Assembly (NCBI GenBank): GCA_904066235.2
Contig: CAJFCV020000001.1
Coordinates: 558,001 to 622,000, forward strand
DNA: 64,000 nucleotides
Reading direction: 5' to 3'
Origin: Bursaphelenchus xylophilus
Taxonomy: Eukaryota; Nematoda; Chromadorea; Rhabditida; Aphelenchoididae
The first letter of the stretch is position 1, and every line of letters begins with the position of its first letter. The notes under the pieces are model-generated. The model was given only the letters and a program-made list of their open reading frames with translations. It was not told where the DNA came from and searched no databases. Shown here one piece after another: positions 56,100 to 64,000 of this stretch. Made by a program: the position numbers and the translations under genes.

Positions 56100-56302
56100 G
56101 TACTAGGCACTAAGCCGTTCGTAGGGTCGCCGGAGTGATTTTTGACGTTTGCATTGTGCAAAAAAGTCAATTTCGCGCGATATAAAAAATGCCATTTGCA
56201 CTGTGCAAAAAGCAAGAAATTGCACGGTGCAAAGTAAAATTTTTGCTTTCGCACAGTGCATGTCGCGAAAATCACCCCAGCGACTTTGTGAAGGGACAAA
56301 GT
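56100..56302. repeat. Family B hairpin
   Basis: GTCGCCGGAGTGATTTTTGA faces CGCGAAAATCACCCCAGCGA; the interior has TTTGCACTGTGCAAAAAGC and TTGCACGGTGCAAAG. Confidence 0.85.
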
Positions 56303-57785
56303 ACTAGTCGCGACATAAAGTCCGTAGAATTTTCTGCACTGTGCATAAACCCGAAAAAGCATTTTGCACTGTGCATTCACCCGAAAACACATTTTGCACT
56401 GTGCAATTTTGTTGATTTTGCCTTATTGTCGCGCGCGATTCCCGTTTTTCGCAGCGACAAATCAACATTTCGGAGCGCGACGGAATTTGGGGGCCGCGAA
56501 AAATTCTACGGACTTTATGTCGCGACTAGTACTAGTCGCGGAAAAAAGTCCTGGGATTTTTCTGCGACTCTGCACTGTGCATGAACACGAAAAGTGCTTT
56601 TGCACAGTGCAATTTTGTTGATTTTGCCTTATTGTCGCGCGCGATTCCCGCGACAAGTCAACTTTTCGGGGCGCGACGGAATTTGGGGGGCTCGAGAAAA
56701 TCCCAGGACTTTTTTCCGCGACTAGTATCAACCTGTCGGGAAAATACATAATGTGGATTTGTCACAACAAAATGTCTCGCTTCGTCGCTGTCGTGCGCCA
56801 AATTTCATCTACTAGTCGCGGCAAAAAGTCCTTGGAATTTTCTGCGACTCCGCACTGTGCATGAACTCGAAAAGTGCTTTTGCACAGTGCAATTTTCTTG
56901 TTTTTGCCTTATTGTCGCGCGCGATTCCCGCGACAAATCAACATTTCGAGGTGCGATGAGATTTGGGGGCCGCGAAAAATTCTAAGGACTTTTTGCCGCG
57001 ACTAGTACTAGTCCGTCCGGAAAGTCGCCGGACGGAAATCGGCGACATGCACTGTGCAAGAAAACTCAGAGTGCATGCGACAGCTCGAAAAAGCCTTTTG
57101 CACGGTGCAAAAAGCCAAAAATTGCACAGTGCAAAGTGAAATTTCGTTTTCGCGGAGTGCATGTCGCCGATTTCAGTCCGGCGACTTTCCGGACGGACTA
57201 GTACTAGTCGCGACATAAAGTCCGTAGAATTTTCTGCGACTCTGCACTGTGCATGAACCCGAAAAGTGCTTTTGCACAGTGCAATTTTGTTGATTTTGCC
57301 TTATTGTCGCGCGCGATTCCCGCGACAAATCAACTTTTCGGAGCGCGACGGAATTTGGGGGGCGCGAGAAATTCCCAGCACTTTTTTCCGCGACTAGTAC
57401 TAGTCGCGACATAAAGTCCGTAGAATTTTCTGCACTGTGCATAAACCCGAAAAAGCATTTTGCACTGTGCAATTTTGTTGATTTTGCCTTATTGTCGCGC
57501 GCGATTCCCGCGACAAATCAACTTTTCGGAGCGCGACGGAATTTGGGGGGCGCGAGAAATTCCCAGCACTTTTTTCCGCGACTAGTACTAGTCGCGACAT
57601 AAAGTCCGTAGAATTTTCTGCACTGTGCATAAACCCGAAAAAGCATTTTGCACTGTGCAATTTTGTTGATTTTGCCTTATTGTCGCGCGCGATTCCCGTT
57701 TTTCGCAGCGACAAGTCAACATTTCGGAGCGCGACGGAATTTGGGGGCCGCGAAAAATTCTACGGACTTTATGTCGCGACTAGTA
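56303..57785. repeat. Array of seven ACTAGT-bounded hairpin units (family B)
   Basis: The units at about 56303-56530, 56531-56727, 56812-57004, 57005-57200, 57201-57396, 57397-57591 and 57592-57783 are each inverted repeats starting with TACTAGTCGCGACATAAAGT or a variant and ending with its complement. Most contain TTTTGCACAGTGCAATTTTG and TTATTGTCGCGCGCGATTCC. Neighbours abut as ACTAGTACTAGT. Confidence 0.92.
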
Positions 57786-57836
57786 TAGATAACTCCAAAG
57801 CACGACAAATCCATATTATTTTCCCGACAGGCTCAT
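56727..57836. repeat. Family A element split by the hairpin array
   Basis: ATCAACCTGTCGGGAAAATA (left) and CATATTATTTTCCCGACAGG (right) are facing family A ends of the GTGGATTT subtype, now separated by five inserted hairpin units. Confidence 0.8.
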
Positions 57837-57842
57837 ACTTTT

Positions 57843-58000
57843 ATCAGTCTGTCGGGAAAATAACGGCGAAATGTCGCAGCAGAATGTCTCGCCTCGCCGC
57901 TATCGCGCACCAAATCCCCAGCCGCGGCTTTCAGTCGCAGAGCGACGATGGGCGATTCCGAGGCGCGACGATCCGCCGTTATTTTTCCGACAGACTGATA
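57843..58000. repeat. Family A element, CGGCG subtype
   Basis: ATCAGTCTGTCGGGAAAATA faces GTTATTTTTCCGACAGACTG. A solo right end follows at 58072-58103. Confidence 0.9.
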
Positions 58001-58104
58001 TAAAGTGCATAGACATTTCGTCGCTTAGCGAAAAACAGAGGACTGTGATAAGGCGAGACATTTTGCTGCGACAAATCCACATTATTTTCCCGACAGACTG
58101 ATAT

Positions 58105-58260
58105 GTCGCTGCCGCGCACATTCGCACGGTGCAACCCGGTTTTTTCGAGTTGCACTGTGCGAAAAACAGAAAAATGCACGGTGCGTTAGCGACAAAAAAG
58201 GGGAAAAAAGCAAAATGCACGGTGCGCTTTTCATTCGCACGGTGCCAATTGTTTGTTCGC
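58105..58260. repeat. Family B fragment
   Basis: CACATTCGCACGGTGCAACC and GAGTTGCACTGTGCGAAAAA, followed by two GCACGGTGCG words. Only one side of the structure is present. Confidence 0.6.
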
Positions 58261-58377
58261 TTTTAGTCGTACAAAGCCAGTCCGCGATGGTAACCGCACA
58301 TTACGAAAACGTGTCAGACCCTTTGGCCCCGTCTGGTAAAGGAAATCATAGCTGTATACATAGTAATTATAAAGTTA

Positions 58378-58460
58378 AGAGACTTTAAAAAGTCTCTAAA
58401 GATGGGAACAGATCGCGGAAGTTCTCAAAGTGCGGTGCGATCTTTGAGAACTTCCGCGAT
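58378..58460. other. Two perfect short hairpins
   Basis: GAGACTTT-AAA-AAGTCTC lies at 58379-58396. ATCGCGGAAGTTCTCAAAG (58412-58430) pairs perfectly with CTTTGAGAACTTCCGCGAT (58442-58460) across an 11-nt loop. The 19-bp stem is not part of any family I recognise here. It could be a small-RNA precursor, a regulatory hairpin or a tiny foldback. Confidence 0.7.
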
Positions 58461-58507
58461 TTGACATTTGATGGGAAAACCACCACCTACAATCATCTCA
58501 AATAACC

Positions 58508-58690
58508 GTGACATACGGCAAGTGCAAGGCTTTATACCGGCATTGGCTTGTAGCCCACTCTATTTACAGTTCACGTCTGTGGGAATTGCCGAGGGCATTT
58601 CGCCAACAGGTGATAAAAATACACAAAGGACGCGCAATCTCTTGGACTCTTGCTCATGCGATATCAATTGGGATTTTTGTGGAATACTCT
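58508..58690 (+). CDS. Uncertain ORF
   Basis: Open frame reading YGKCKALYRHWLVAHSIYSS, ELPRAFRQQVIKIHKGRAIS and TLAHAISIGIFVEYS, protein-like with a mixed amphipathic and hydrophobic profile. There is no ATG at its start (it opens at GTG), so it would have to be an internal exon. A competing frame is also open. It runs into the foldback at 58677. I do not recognise the product. Confidence 0.25.
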
Positions 58691-59003
58691 GATCGAAAAG
58701 TGACGTCATATTTCTACAGTGGCGGACCTGGCCCACTGGCAAAAAACGTACCATTTTGCATCCGGGAAGTATCAAAAAATGTGGCAAAATACCTCCGTCT
58801 CCAAGTGAAAAAACCCTGTTTCAAAAGCGCGCCCTCTCTTTTTTGAGGCAGCTCTTCAAAATCACGTTTTTTAGTTGGAGATAGAGGCATTTTGCTACAT
58901 TTTTTGATACCTCCCGGATGCAAAATGGTACATTTTTTGCCACTGGATCACATCCGTCAGTGCACATCTATGACGTCACTGTTTGATCAGAGTATTCCAC
59001 AAA
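58677..59003. repeat. Family D element inside a longer palindrome
   Basis: CTACAGTGGCGGACCTGGCC (58714) to GGATCACATCCGTCAGTG (about 58961) is a family D copy. Outside it, TGTGGAATACTCTGATC and GTGACGTCATA (58678-58711) are mirrored by TATGACGTCAC and GATCAGAGTATTCCACA (58970-59001), an extra inverted layer of about 33 bp. Confidence 0.85.
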
Positions 59004-59018
59004 AGTCCAGAGAGCAAA

Positions 59019-59219
59019 ATGTTTCGGAAGCGACGTGCGAAAAGAGGCCAAAAAACGCACTTTCTGGAACGATTAGTACCAGCCCTTGTAAGAAGAACCA
59101 TCTGTTCGGAAAAACGTATTTTCATGTACGGAACGCGCACAACAAGGCGGCTACGAAAGTTTGGCGAGACACGGGAAAGTTTGGATGGACTTAATCCATA
59201 CATTCCCTCGAAAAGTTGA
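59019..59219 (+). CDS. Uncertain small, very basic ORF
   Basis: 66 codons from the ATG at 59019: MFRKRRAKRGQKTHFLERLV, then RRTICSEKRIFMYGTRTTRR, ending LNPYIPSKS. The composition is strongly basic. The first 12 codons of the open frame extend upstream into the foldback. No domain was recognised; a second frame is also open, so coding status is doubtful. Confidence 0.25.
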   Translation: MFRKRRAKRGQKTHFLERLVPALVRRTICSEKRIFMYGTRTTRRLRKFGETRESLDGLNPYIPSKS

Positions 59220-59282
59220 ATTTTACACGGAAAAAAAGACGGAAGTGTGGAAAACAGGTTCTACGAATGTAGCTGGACTTCT

Positions 59283-59312
59283 AGTCTGTCGGGAAAATAA
59301 TAAGCATTCTGT
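59283..59312. repeat. Family A solo end
   Basis: AGTCTGTCGGGAAAATAATA with GCATTCTGTCG after it; there is no facing end. Confidence 0.75.
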
Positions 59313-59411
59313 CGTAACAAGAATCGCATCGAGAGAAGGAATTGTATCGCACAACAGCAGCTCAAGCCTTACGGGCTCCAAAAAGTTCAGCGCACTACGG
59401 AAGACCACAAG

Positions 59412-59690
59412 TTAGTACGGCTCAAAAGACGTCAAAAACTCAGACGCCGCGCCGCTGCTCGGCGATGAGAGGACATCCTGTTCATGGATGAGATATAGCT
59501 CAACATTGAGCTGGTCCACAAACACCAGAATGGCAGGAATTAAACTGTTGAGCGTCATCAAGCATCCGCCATCTTCGAACCATGTCAAAACCTCTTCCGT
59601 GACGGCATGGGGGCAAAAGTTTACGCCAGAGGCAAGATATCCCCGGTTTTCGTGGTTAAAGATGTCAAACTCAACCGAAACGTCTACCAT
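59412..59690 (-). CDS. Hypothetical 92-codon ORF
   Basis: Minus-strand ORF from the ATG at 59690: MVDVSVEFDIFNHENRGYLA, FCPHAVTEEVLTWFEDGGCL, LIPAILVFVDQLNVELYLI, ending FLTSFEPY. It looks protein-like and is not in a repeat. An acceptor-like CTACCTCCAG lies just upstream, so it may be a last exon. No family was recognised. Confidence 0.35.
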   Translation of the reverse strand: MVDVSVEFDIFNHENRGYLASGVNFCPHAVTEEVLTWFEDGGCLMTLNSLIPAILVFVDQLNVELYLIHEQDVLSSPSSGAASEFLTSFEPY

Positions 59691-59699
59691 CGGTATTCT

Positions 59700-60242
59700 G
59701 GAGGTAGTGGTGCTTCCGTGGGCTCAGTAGCAATTTGTGGATAAGAGAAAACCTCCCCCTCCCCTCCTCCCCGCCCTCCTTTTTCCTTTTTTAGCCCTTT
59801 CCGCAGCGGGCCTTTCCGTACTCAATCGCGGCGTACTGTTCTGACCGAATCATCTATTTTAGTCCTTTTACCCAATAAAAAGTCGAAGAAAAACGTTATT
59901 TTTCGTATAGACTGTCTCCCACAGACGGCAGTTTGAAAATCGGCGCACTGCGCCCAAATTTTTGGCCGGAAAAGAATCTTGGATTTGTGTGAGAACGGTC
60001 GATTTTCCGAAGATTTTCTCTCGAAAATCAACCGCTTTTCGAAAAAATCAAAGATCAATTTCTCAAAAATCGATTTCCCACAAAGTTTCTTCAGAATTTG
60101 CATGAAAATGCATGTCATCCGTGGAAAAAAGTTTTCTTTCGTCGTGTTGTGGCCACTCGGTCAGTTTCTTCAAATTTTCTCCTGCCGAACGGTTGAAGCT
60201 GACCTACTCTGAACGGTCGAAGCGTACCTACTCTGCAGGGCC
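59700..60242. promoter_or_regulatory. 5' flank of the receptor-like kinase gene
   Basis: A C/T-rich tract is at 59750-59800 (CCTCCCCCTCCCCTCCTCCC). At 60103-60192 an ATG-led stretch reads MKMHVIRGKKFSFVVLWPLG and on to QFLQIFSC, which resembles a signal peptide and could be a missed first exon. The acceptor CTCTGCAG at 60232-60239 precedes the ATG at 60243. Confidence 0.4.
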
Positions 60243-63200
60243 ATGGATCTCGGCAAAGTCGCGACGATCCTCCAGGCTTTGCAAGCCTGCAAGGTGCTGT
60301 TCGGCGACGTCAAGCCGAATCGCTTTGAGGTGACATCGTTCAAGATGACGGAAGGAAAGATCGAGATGTTCATCGCAAAGGAGAACGCGACCACCTTTGA
60401 AACGTAAGATTTTTTTGATGTTTTTAGTAGAGCGAGAGGGCAGTGGGGATTTTGTTGACACTTACAGGGTAAACCTTGTTTTTGCTGGGGGTTTCGGTGA
60501 AAAAAGATCGAAGAGTATAAATCTAAGGTACTTTTTGGGATTTCAGAAAGGCCATTTAACTAGGGCTAGCTAAACACGAGAGCCAAGGGTGGTACACAGC
60601 TTGGCAAGATGAATTTTGGGGTGAGCTAGATGAAATTTTCTTGCCTGCGTAATATTCTCTTTTTTCGCTTACTCTAAAGAAGATTTTTTCCAAGCTACGG
60701 ATCAACCTAGAAATCAAACATAATTTCTTTTCTATTTTATCTGTTTTCAGTACTCCCATAAATTACACTGGTCCTGCCATTAAAGAAATTCGACTGCAAA
60801 TGTCGGTTCAAGGAAACAAGACGTTTGTTGGAGGTGAAGTAACTGAATCCAGAAAGTCTTAGTAAGTTTACGACTCGGCCCGTTTGGGGAGCGCACTTGT
60901 TGCAGTTCAAATTTTTATCTGATTTTTTTTAGTCAATGCCCGGTCCTCGGAAATGACACAGAACTTGAGTTGGCTGCGAAGTGTACGGGTGAGACATGTC
61001 CGTACCTGTTTGGAGACGCCGTGTATTTTATCTTCGACGATCATGATGTGGCCTCTCGGGTATATAAGACCCCAGGTGTTATAGATGCTGAAAAAAAGCA
61101 GCCCAACATCAATTGCGCCCAACGATTTGGAGTGGATTACGTGAAGGGTGCATTTTATTTCAAGCAAAACGGCACATGCATGCACGAGTCCTTTGATGGC
61201 TTCAAAAATCCTTGGAGTCCAGTGGAATGCGATCGTTTCGAATCAATTGTTTTGGAGCCGGGGACGCCAACACAATATTATCATCTGGTAAGTCTGCGGG
61301 TAAATTGGGGACTACTTATTTGGTTATTAATTATTCTTGGGGACTAATTAAGCTGCAATTGGGATTTGAGATTTTTTCACTTTTAGGACTAAAGATGCAA
61401 GATTTTGAGTGTTATTGAATTTTTTGATGTATGTCTTGACCTGTGACTCCATACCTTTTTGAGCATTTTTATGATAAAGCTCGGACGCAGGTCGGAAAAT
61501 TTTTTGATTTTCTGGAAATGGGTTTTATCGATTTTTTTGGCGCCGTAAGATCATATACCATTGTCTTAATAGTATGTGAATGTTTTGTTTGTGTCTAAAA
61601 ATTTTGTTTAAGCGATATCTGACGATTGTGGCGGACTGTCAGATGCCCCGATTGATCACCGAGAACATGATTGACAACACGTTTGTCCAGTTCACCTACA
61701 TTGATCCGACCATGACAACAACGTAAGTCTTGTGTTCAGATCTTTCACTTTTGCAGCTCTTCCACGAATACGACCACGGCAGCTGAAGTCGACCAATTGG
61801 AACTCCTTGCGGTGGTCGCCGCATGTGTCGGGGGTGGAACTTTCCTTGGATTGGTAATTTCCGGAATCATCGGGATCATCGTCTGTGTTGTGAGTTTCCT
61901 GGAGTTTTTTTTTTTATTTTTGCACATTTTCATTTTTTTTTTGATTTGATTTTTGATTTTTTTTTGTTTCAGAAATGCAGAGAAAGATGTATTTGCTGTT
62001 GCAAGAAGAAGGTGGCCCAAAAGAAAGCACCCTCCGCGACCGTCCCAAGACCCCTACAGCCCTACGATTTGTATCCCGAGTACAGTATGGACGAGAAAAC
62101 GAAGAGCATCAAAGTCGAGAAGAAGGCGGAAAAGAAGGCGCGCAAGAAGAAGGCGAAGAAGGAAGAAGGAAGGAAGGTGGTGGAGGGAATCGACATCAAA
62201 CAGGTGGACTGTGCCGAGGATTCGCTTGGGTAAGATGCAGTTCAAACTTTTCTAAAATTCAGGCTTCGACTGCAGATTAGAACTTTGGTGAAACAATTTG
62301 AAAATTATTGTTCGAAAATTCGATTTTGCCTAAAAAATGATTTGCGGTCCCCTTTTTTGAGCACTCGTTTTTCAGAAACGTGGACGAAAACCTGAAATCC
62401 ATGAATCCGTTGGACCACATGCCTATCGACGATTTGGAAAATGTCAAGTTGGTCGATGATCCCGCGTTTGAAGGGAAGGTCCCCGAGGTCATTGAAAACA
62501 TCAGGACCTACGTGCACTTCAGGAAGCTGGGCCAAGGCGGATTCGGCGCGGTCTACAAGTACCGGGTGGGCTATGTTGGCGACGAATTTGTGGCCATCAA
62601 GTTTGTGATGGCCTCGGACGTCGACGAGCTCCGCTACGCCAAGAAGGAATTCATGGTGGCGCGACAGATCGAGCGGCTCTTGGGAGAGTGAGTTTGGGCG
62701 GGGGAATTGATCGGGTTTGCAGTGTGCGAGAAGGCTCTTGCAGAGGGCAATTTTAAAAAATTTTTTTGCGATTTATATTACCCTTCCACGTCAATCCAGC
62801 GCATTTCCTGAACCGTTTCGAAACCTCGTATCGTTTTCATTGATTGAAAAGAGAGACAAAATGTCGCTAAATTATCTCCACTTTTTCTCGCCCGAAATAA
62901 TTGCATTTTTTCGAAAAGAAAGAAGAAAATAAGAAAATTCTTTTTATCGGATAGTGACATTTCGTTTTGAACGAATCACCAAAAAGGGGCGGGAAATTTT
63001 TTCTTCTATTTTGGATTGAGCTGCCTTCCAGCTCAATGAAAAAGAATTTACCTTTCCTTGAAGCCACTTTGAATTCTTTTCAGTGATGAAAGCTTCATCG
63101 TGCAGATCTTGGGAATGGGCCGCAACGTGAGCACCATGTACATGATCATGCCCTTCTATTACCGAACCATGATGTTCTTTGTGGATCAGGATGTGAATCT

Positions 63201-63771
63201 TGAGCTGCAGAAAAGATTGATTGTCGGCTACCATTTATTGCGACTAATTTTGCAACTCCAGAAGGTGCAGTACGCCCATTTGGACCTGAAGTTGGAAAAT
63301 TACATGCAGAAGAATCAATATTCGAATGTGGTAAGGAATCTTTTTTTTGCTTTTATTGTTTTTAGTGCATCCTTTGCGACTTTGGATTGGCCAGACGTTT
63401 CGGTTCGAAGCGCCTAGCCGAAGGCACCCACAACTATATGTCAGTGCCGTGCCATAAACGTCAACCCGTCTCCGCGTTGGACGATATGAAGTCGTGGCTG
63501 ATCAAGCTCGTCTACATCTTTCAGAAAAGCGTTCCTTGGCATCATGTAGGGAACGCGTCGGTAAGACCAACCTTTGGCCATCTTTGTTTGTTTTTTTGCA
63601 ATTTTTTTTTACGAATTTTCTACATGCTTTTGCTTTTAGAATAACTTTGGGGAGTTGACGGAGAAGGGGTTGCACAACGATGAAGCCGCCTGGGCGTCCA
63701 AGGTACTGAAGAAGAACTGGTTCTTTGCGGAAAAGGAGCGTGAATGTCGAGTGTATGATTTTTTTAAATAA
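60243..63771 (+). CDS. Single-pass membrane protein with cytoplasmic CK1/TTBK-like kinase domain
   Basis: Ten exons in phase: 60243-60403, 60751-60861, 60933-61287, 61613-61722, 61757-61889, 61973-62229, 62376-62687, 63084-63330, 63366-63560 and 63640-63771, giving about 670 aa. Residues 1 to about 260 form a Cys-containing, N-glycosylation-site-bearing domain with no recognised family (CTGETCPYLFGDAVYFIFDD, NCAQRFGVDYVKGAFYF). A membrane segment (LLAVVAACVGGGTFLGLVIS to IVCV, about 262-290) is followed by CRERCICCCKKK, a likely palmitoylation patch, and a Lys-rich linker. The kinase domain has GQGGFG (428-433), VAIK (Lys451), HLDLKLEN (544-551), DFGLARRF (567) and EGTHNYMSVPCHK, LDDMKSWL, VPWHHV, the CK1/TTBK layout. 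HRD is HLD. The true N-terminus may include a signal-peptide exon upstream. AATAAA overlaps the stop; splicing to an open stretch at 63812-63942 is an alternative end. Confidence 0.82.
61425..61485. repeat. Fragment of the 27985-29075 foldback
   Basis: TTTTTGATGTATGTCTTGAC and CTGTGACTCCATACC match 28697-28735 of the coiled-coil gene foldback. It lies in intron 3 of the kinase gene. Confidence 0.6.
62786..63020. repeat. Dispersed repeat, inverse copy of 14047-14295
   Basis: CACGTCAATCCAGCGCATTT to CCAAAAAGGGGCGGGAAATT is the reverse complement of the 14 kb copy. It fills most of kinase intron 7. The short flanks TTCCAGCTCAAT/ATTGAGCTGCCTTCC are mirrored. Confidence 0.85.
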
Positions 63772-64000
63772 ATCAATATTATTTATCGTTTTTTAAAATT
63801 ATTTTTTTAGGAAGAATATTTTCTCCCGGAAAGAAAATATGTTTTTCTCTTGGGTATTTATGGGAATTTTCAGAATATTGTTGTGTTCAACAAAGGCAAA
63901 AACAAAGTGGAATTTGGTCATAAGAAATCAGTGAATGTTTGACATTTTGTCCCAATTTGTTTCTTGCCGTTCAAGACTTGGTTTTCAGGTATAAAACTAG
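63772..64000. other. 3' flank of the kinase gene, possible extra exon
   Basis: After TTTTTTTAG at 63803-63811, an open frame reads EEYFLPERKYVFLLGIYGNF and on to HKKSVNV with a stop near 63942. It could be an alternative last exon joined from a donor in CGAGTGTATG (63748-63757). Confidence 0.3.

Noticed and set aside
61953..62280. Two plus-strand ORFs rich in RRKR or EEGGKEG
   Set aside because: Alternative frames of the Lys-rich linker exon of the kinase gene; only the KCRERC frame agrees with both neighbouring exon phases.

Overview
This window is nuclear DNA of a nematode, most likely a rhabditid or close relative. Genes are split by many introns ending in TTTTCAG/TTTTAG. Nematode-expanded families are present: a MATH-BTB protein, a GT92 (DUF23) glycosyltransferase, a sigma-like GST, a serpentine 7TM receptor and a TTBK/CK1-like kinase. 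I cannot name the species. All exon boundaries below come from reading frames, splice signals and phase agreement by eye, not from transcripts.

Layout. 0-13 kb: the last exon of a truncated gene and a GST with a long N-terminal extension, spaced closely enough to be an operon; tRNA-Ser(GCT); a 1.8 kb foldback element; a dead Tc1/mariner copy; a Rab7-like GTPase; and a MATH-BTB gene on the minus strand. 13-22 kb: a small acidic ORF, a degenerate MULE, and a PEX11 gene whose single 1.7 kb intron is almost all repeats. 22-42 kb is the gene-dense part: a GT92 glycosyltransferase (minus) divergent from a coiled-coil gene (plus), then an AT-hook/C2CH zinc-finger chromatin-type protein with a tRNA-Phe in one intron, a double-length tyrosyl-tRNA synthetase, and a ketohexokinase-like sugar kinase (minus). 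42-56 kb: an SDR16C-type dehydrogenase with inflated introns that hold two tRNA-Phe copies and an inverted pseudogene copy of the zinc-finger gene, then a complete 7TM receptor gene (minus) with satellite arrays in two introns. 56-60 kb: hairpin arrays with a few weak ORFs. 60-64 kb: a predicted single-pass membrane protein with a cytoplasmic CK1/TTBK-like kinase domain.

The rest is dominated by short palindromic or foldback elements. I name them here by letter. A: TIR CAGTCTGTCGGGAAAATAAT, about 28 full or partial copies. B: built around the 10-mer GCACAGTGCA. C: diffuse, with CTGAGCGTCACACTT and GAGAGTACGCGAAA blocks. D: CTACAGTG...CACTGTAG ends with GGCAAAATGCCTCCCTCTCC inside. E: GACATTTTATACGATG hairpins, related to GACATGTTATACGA satellite arrays. 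Several elements are nested.

The genes do not form one pathway; they look like ordinary housekeeping and nematode-expanded genes in a repeat-invaded locus. The most unusual items are the receptor-like CK1/TTBK kinase, opposite-sense satellites in two introns of the SDR gene, the zinc-finger/tRNA-Phe segmental duplication, and a promoter element shared by three adjacent genes.
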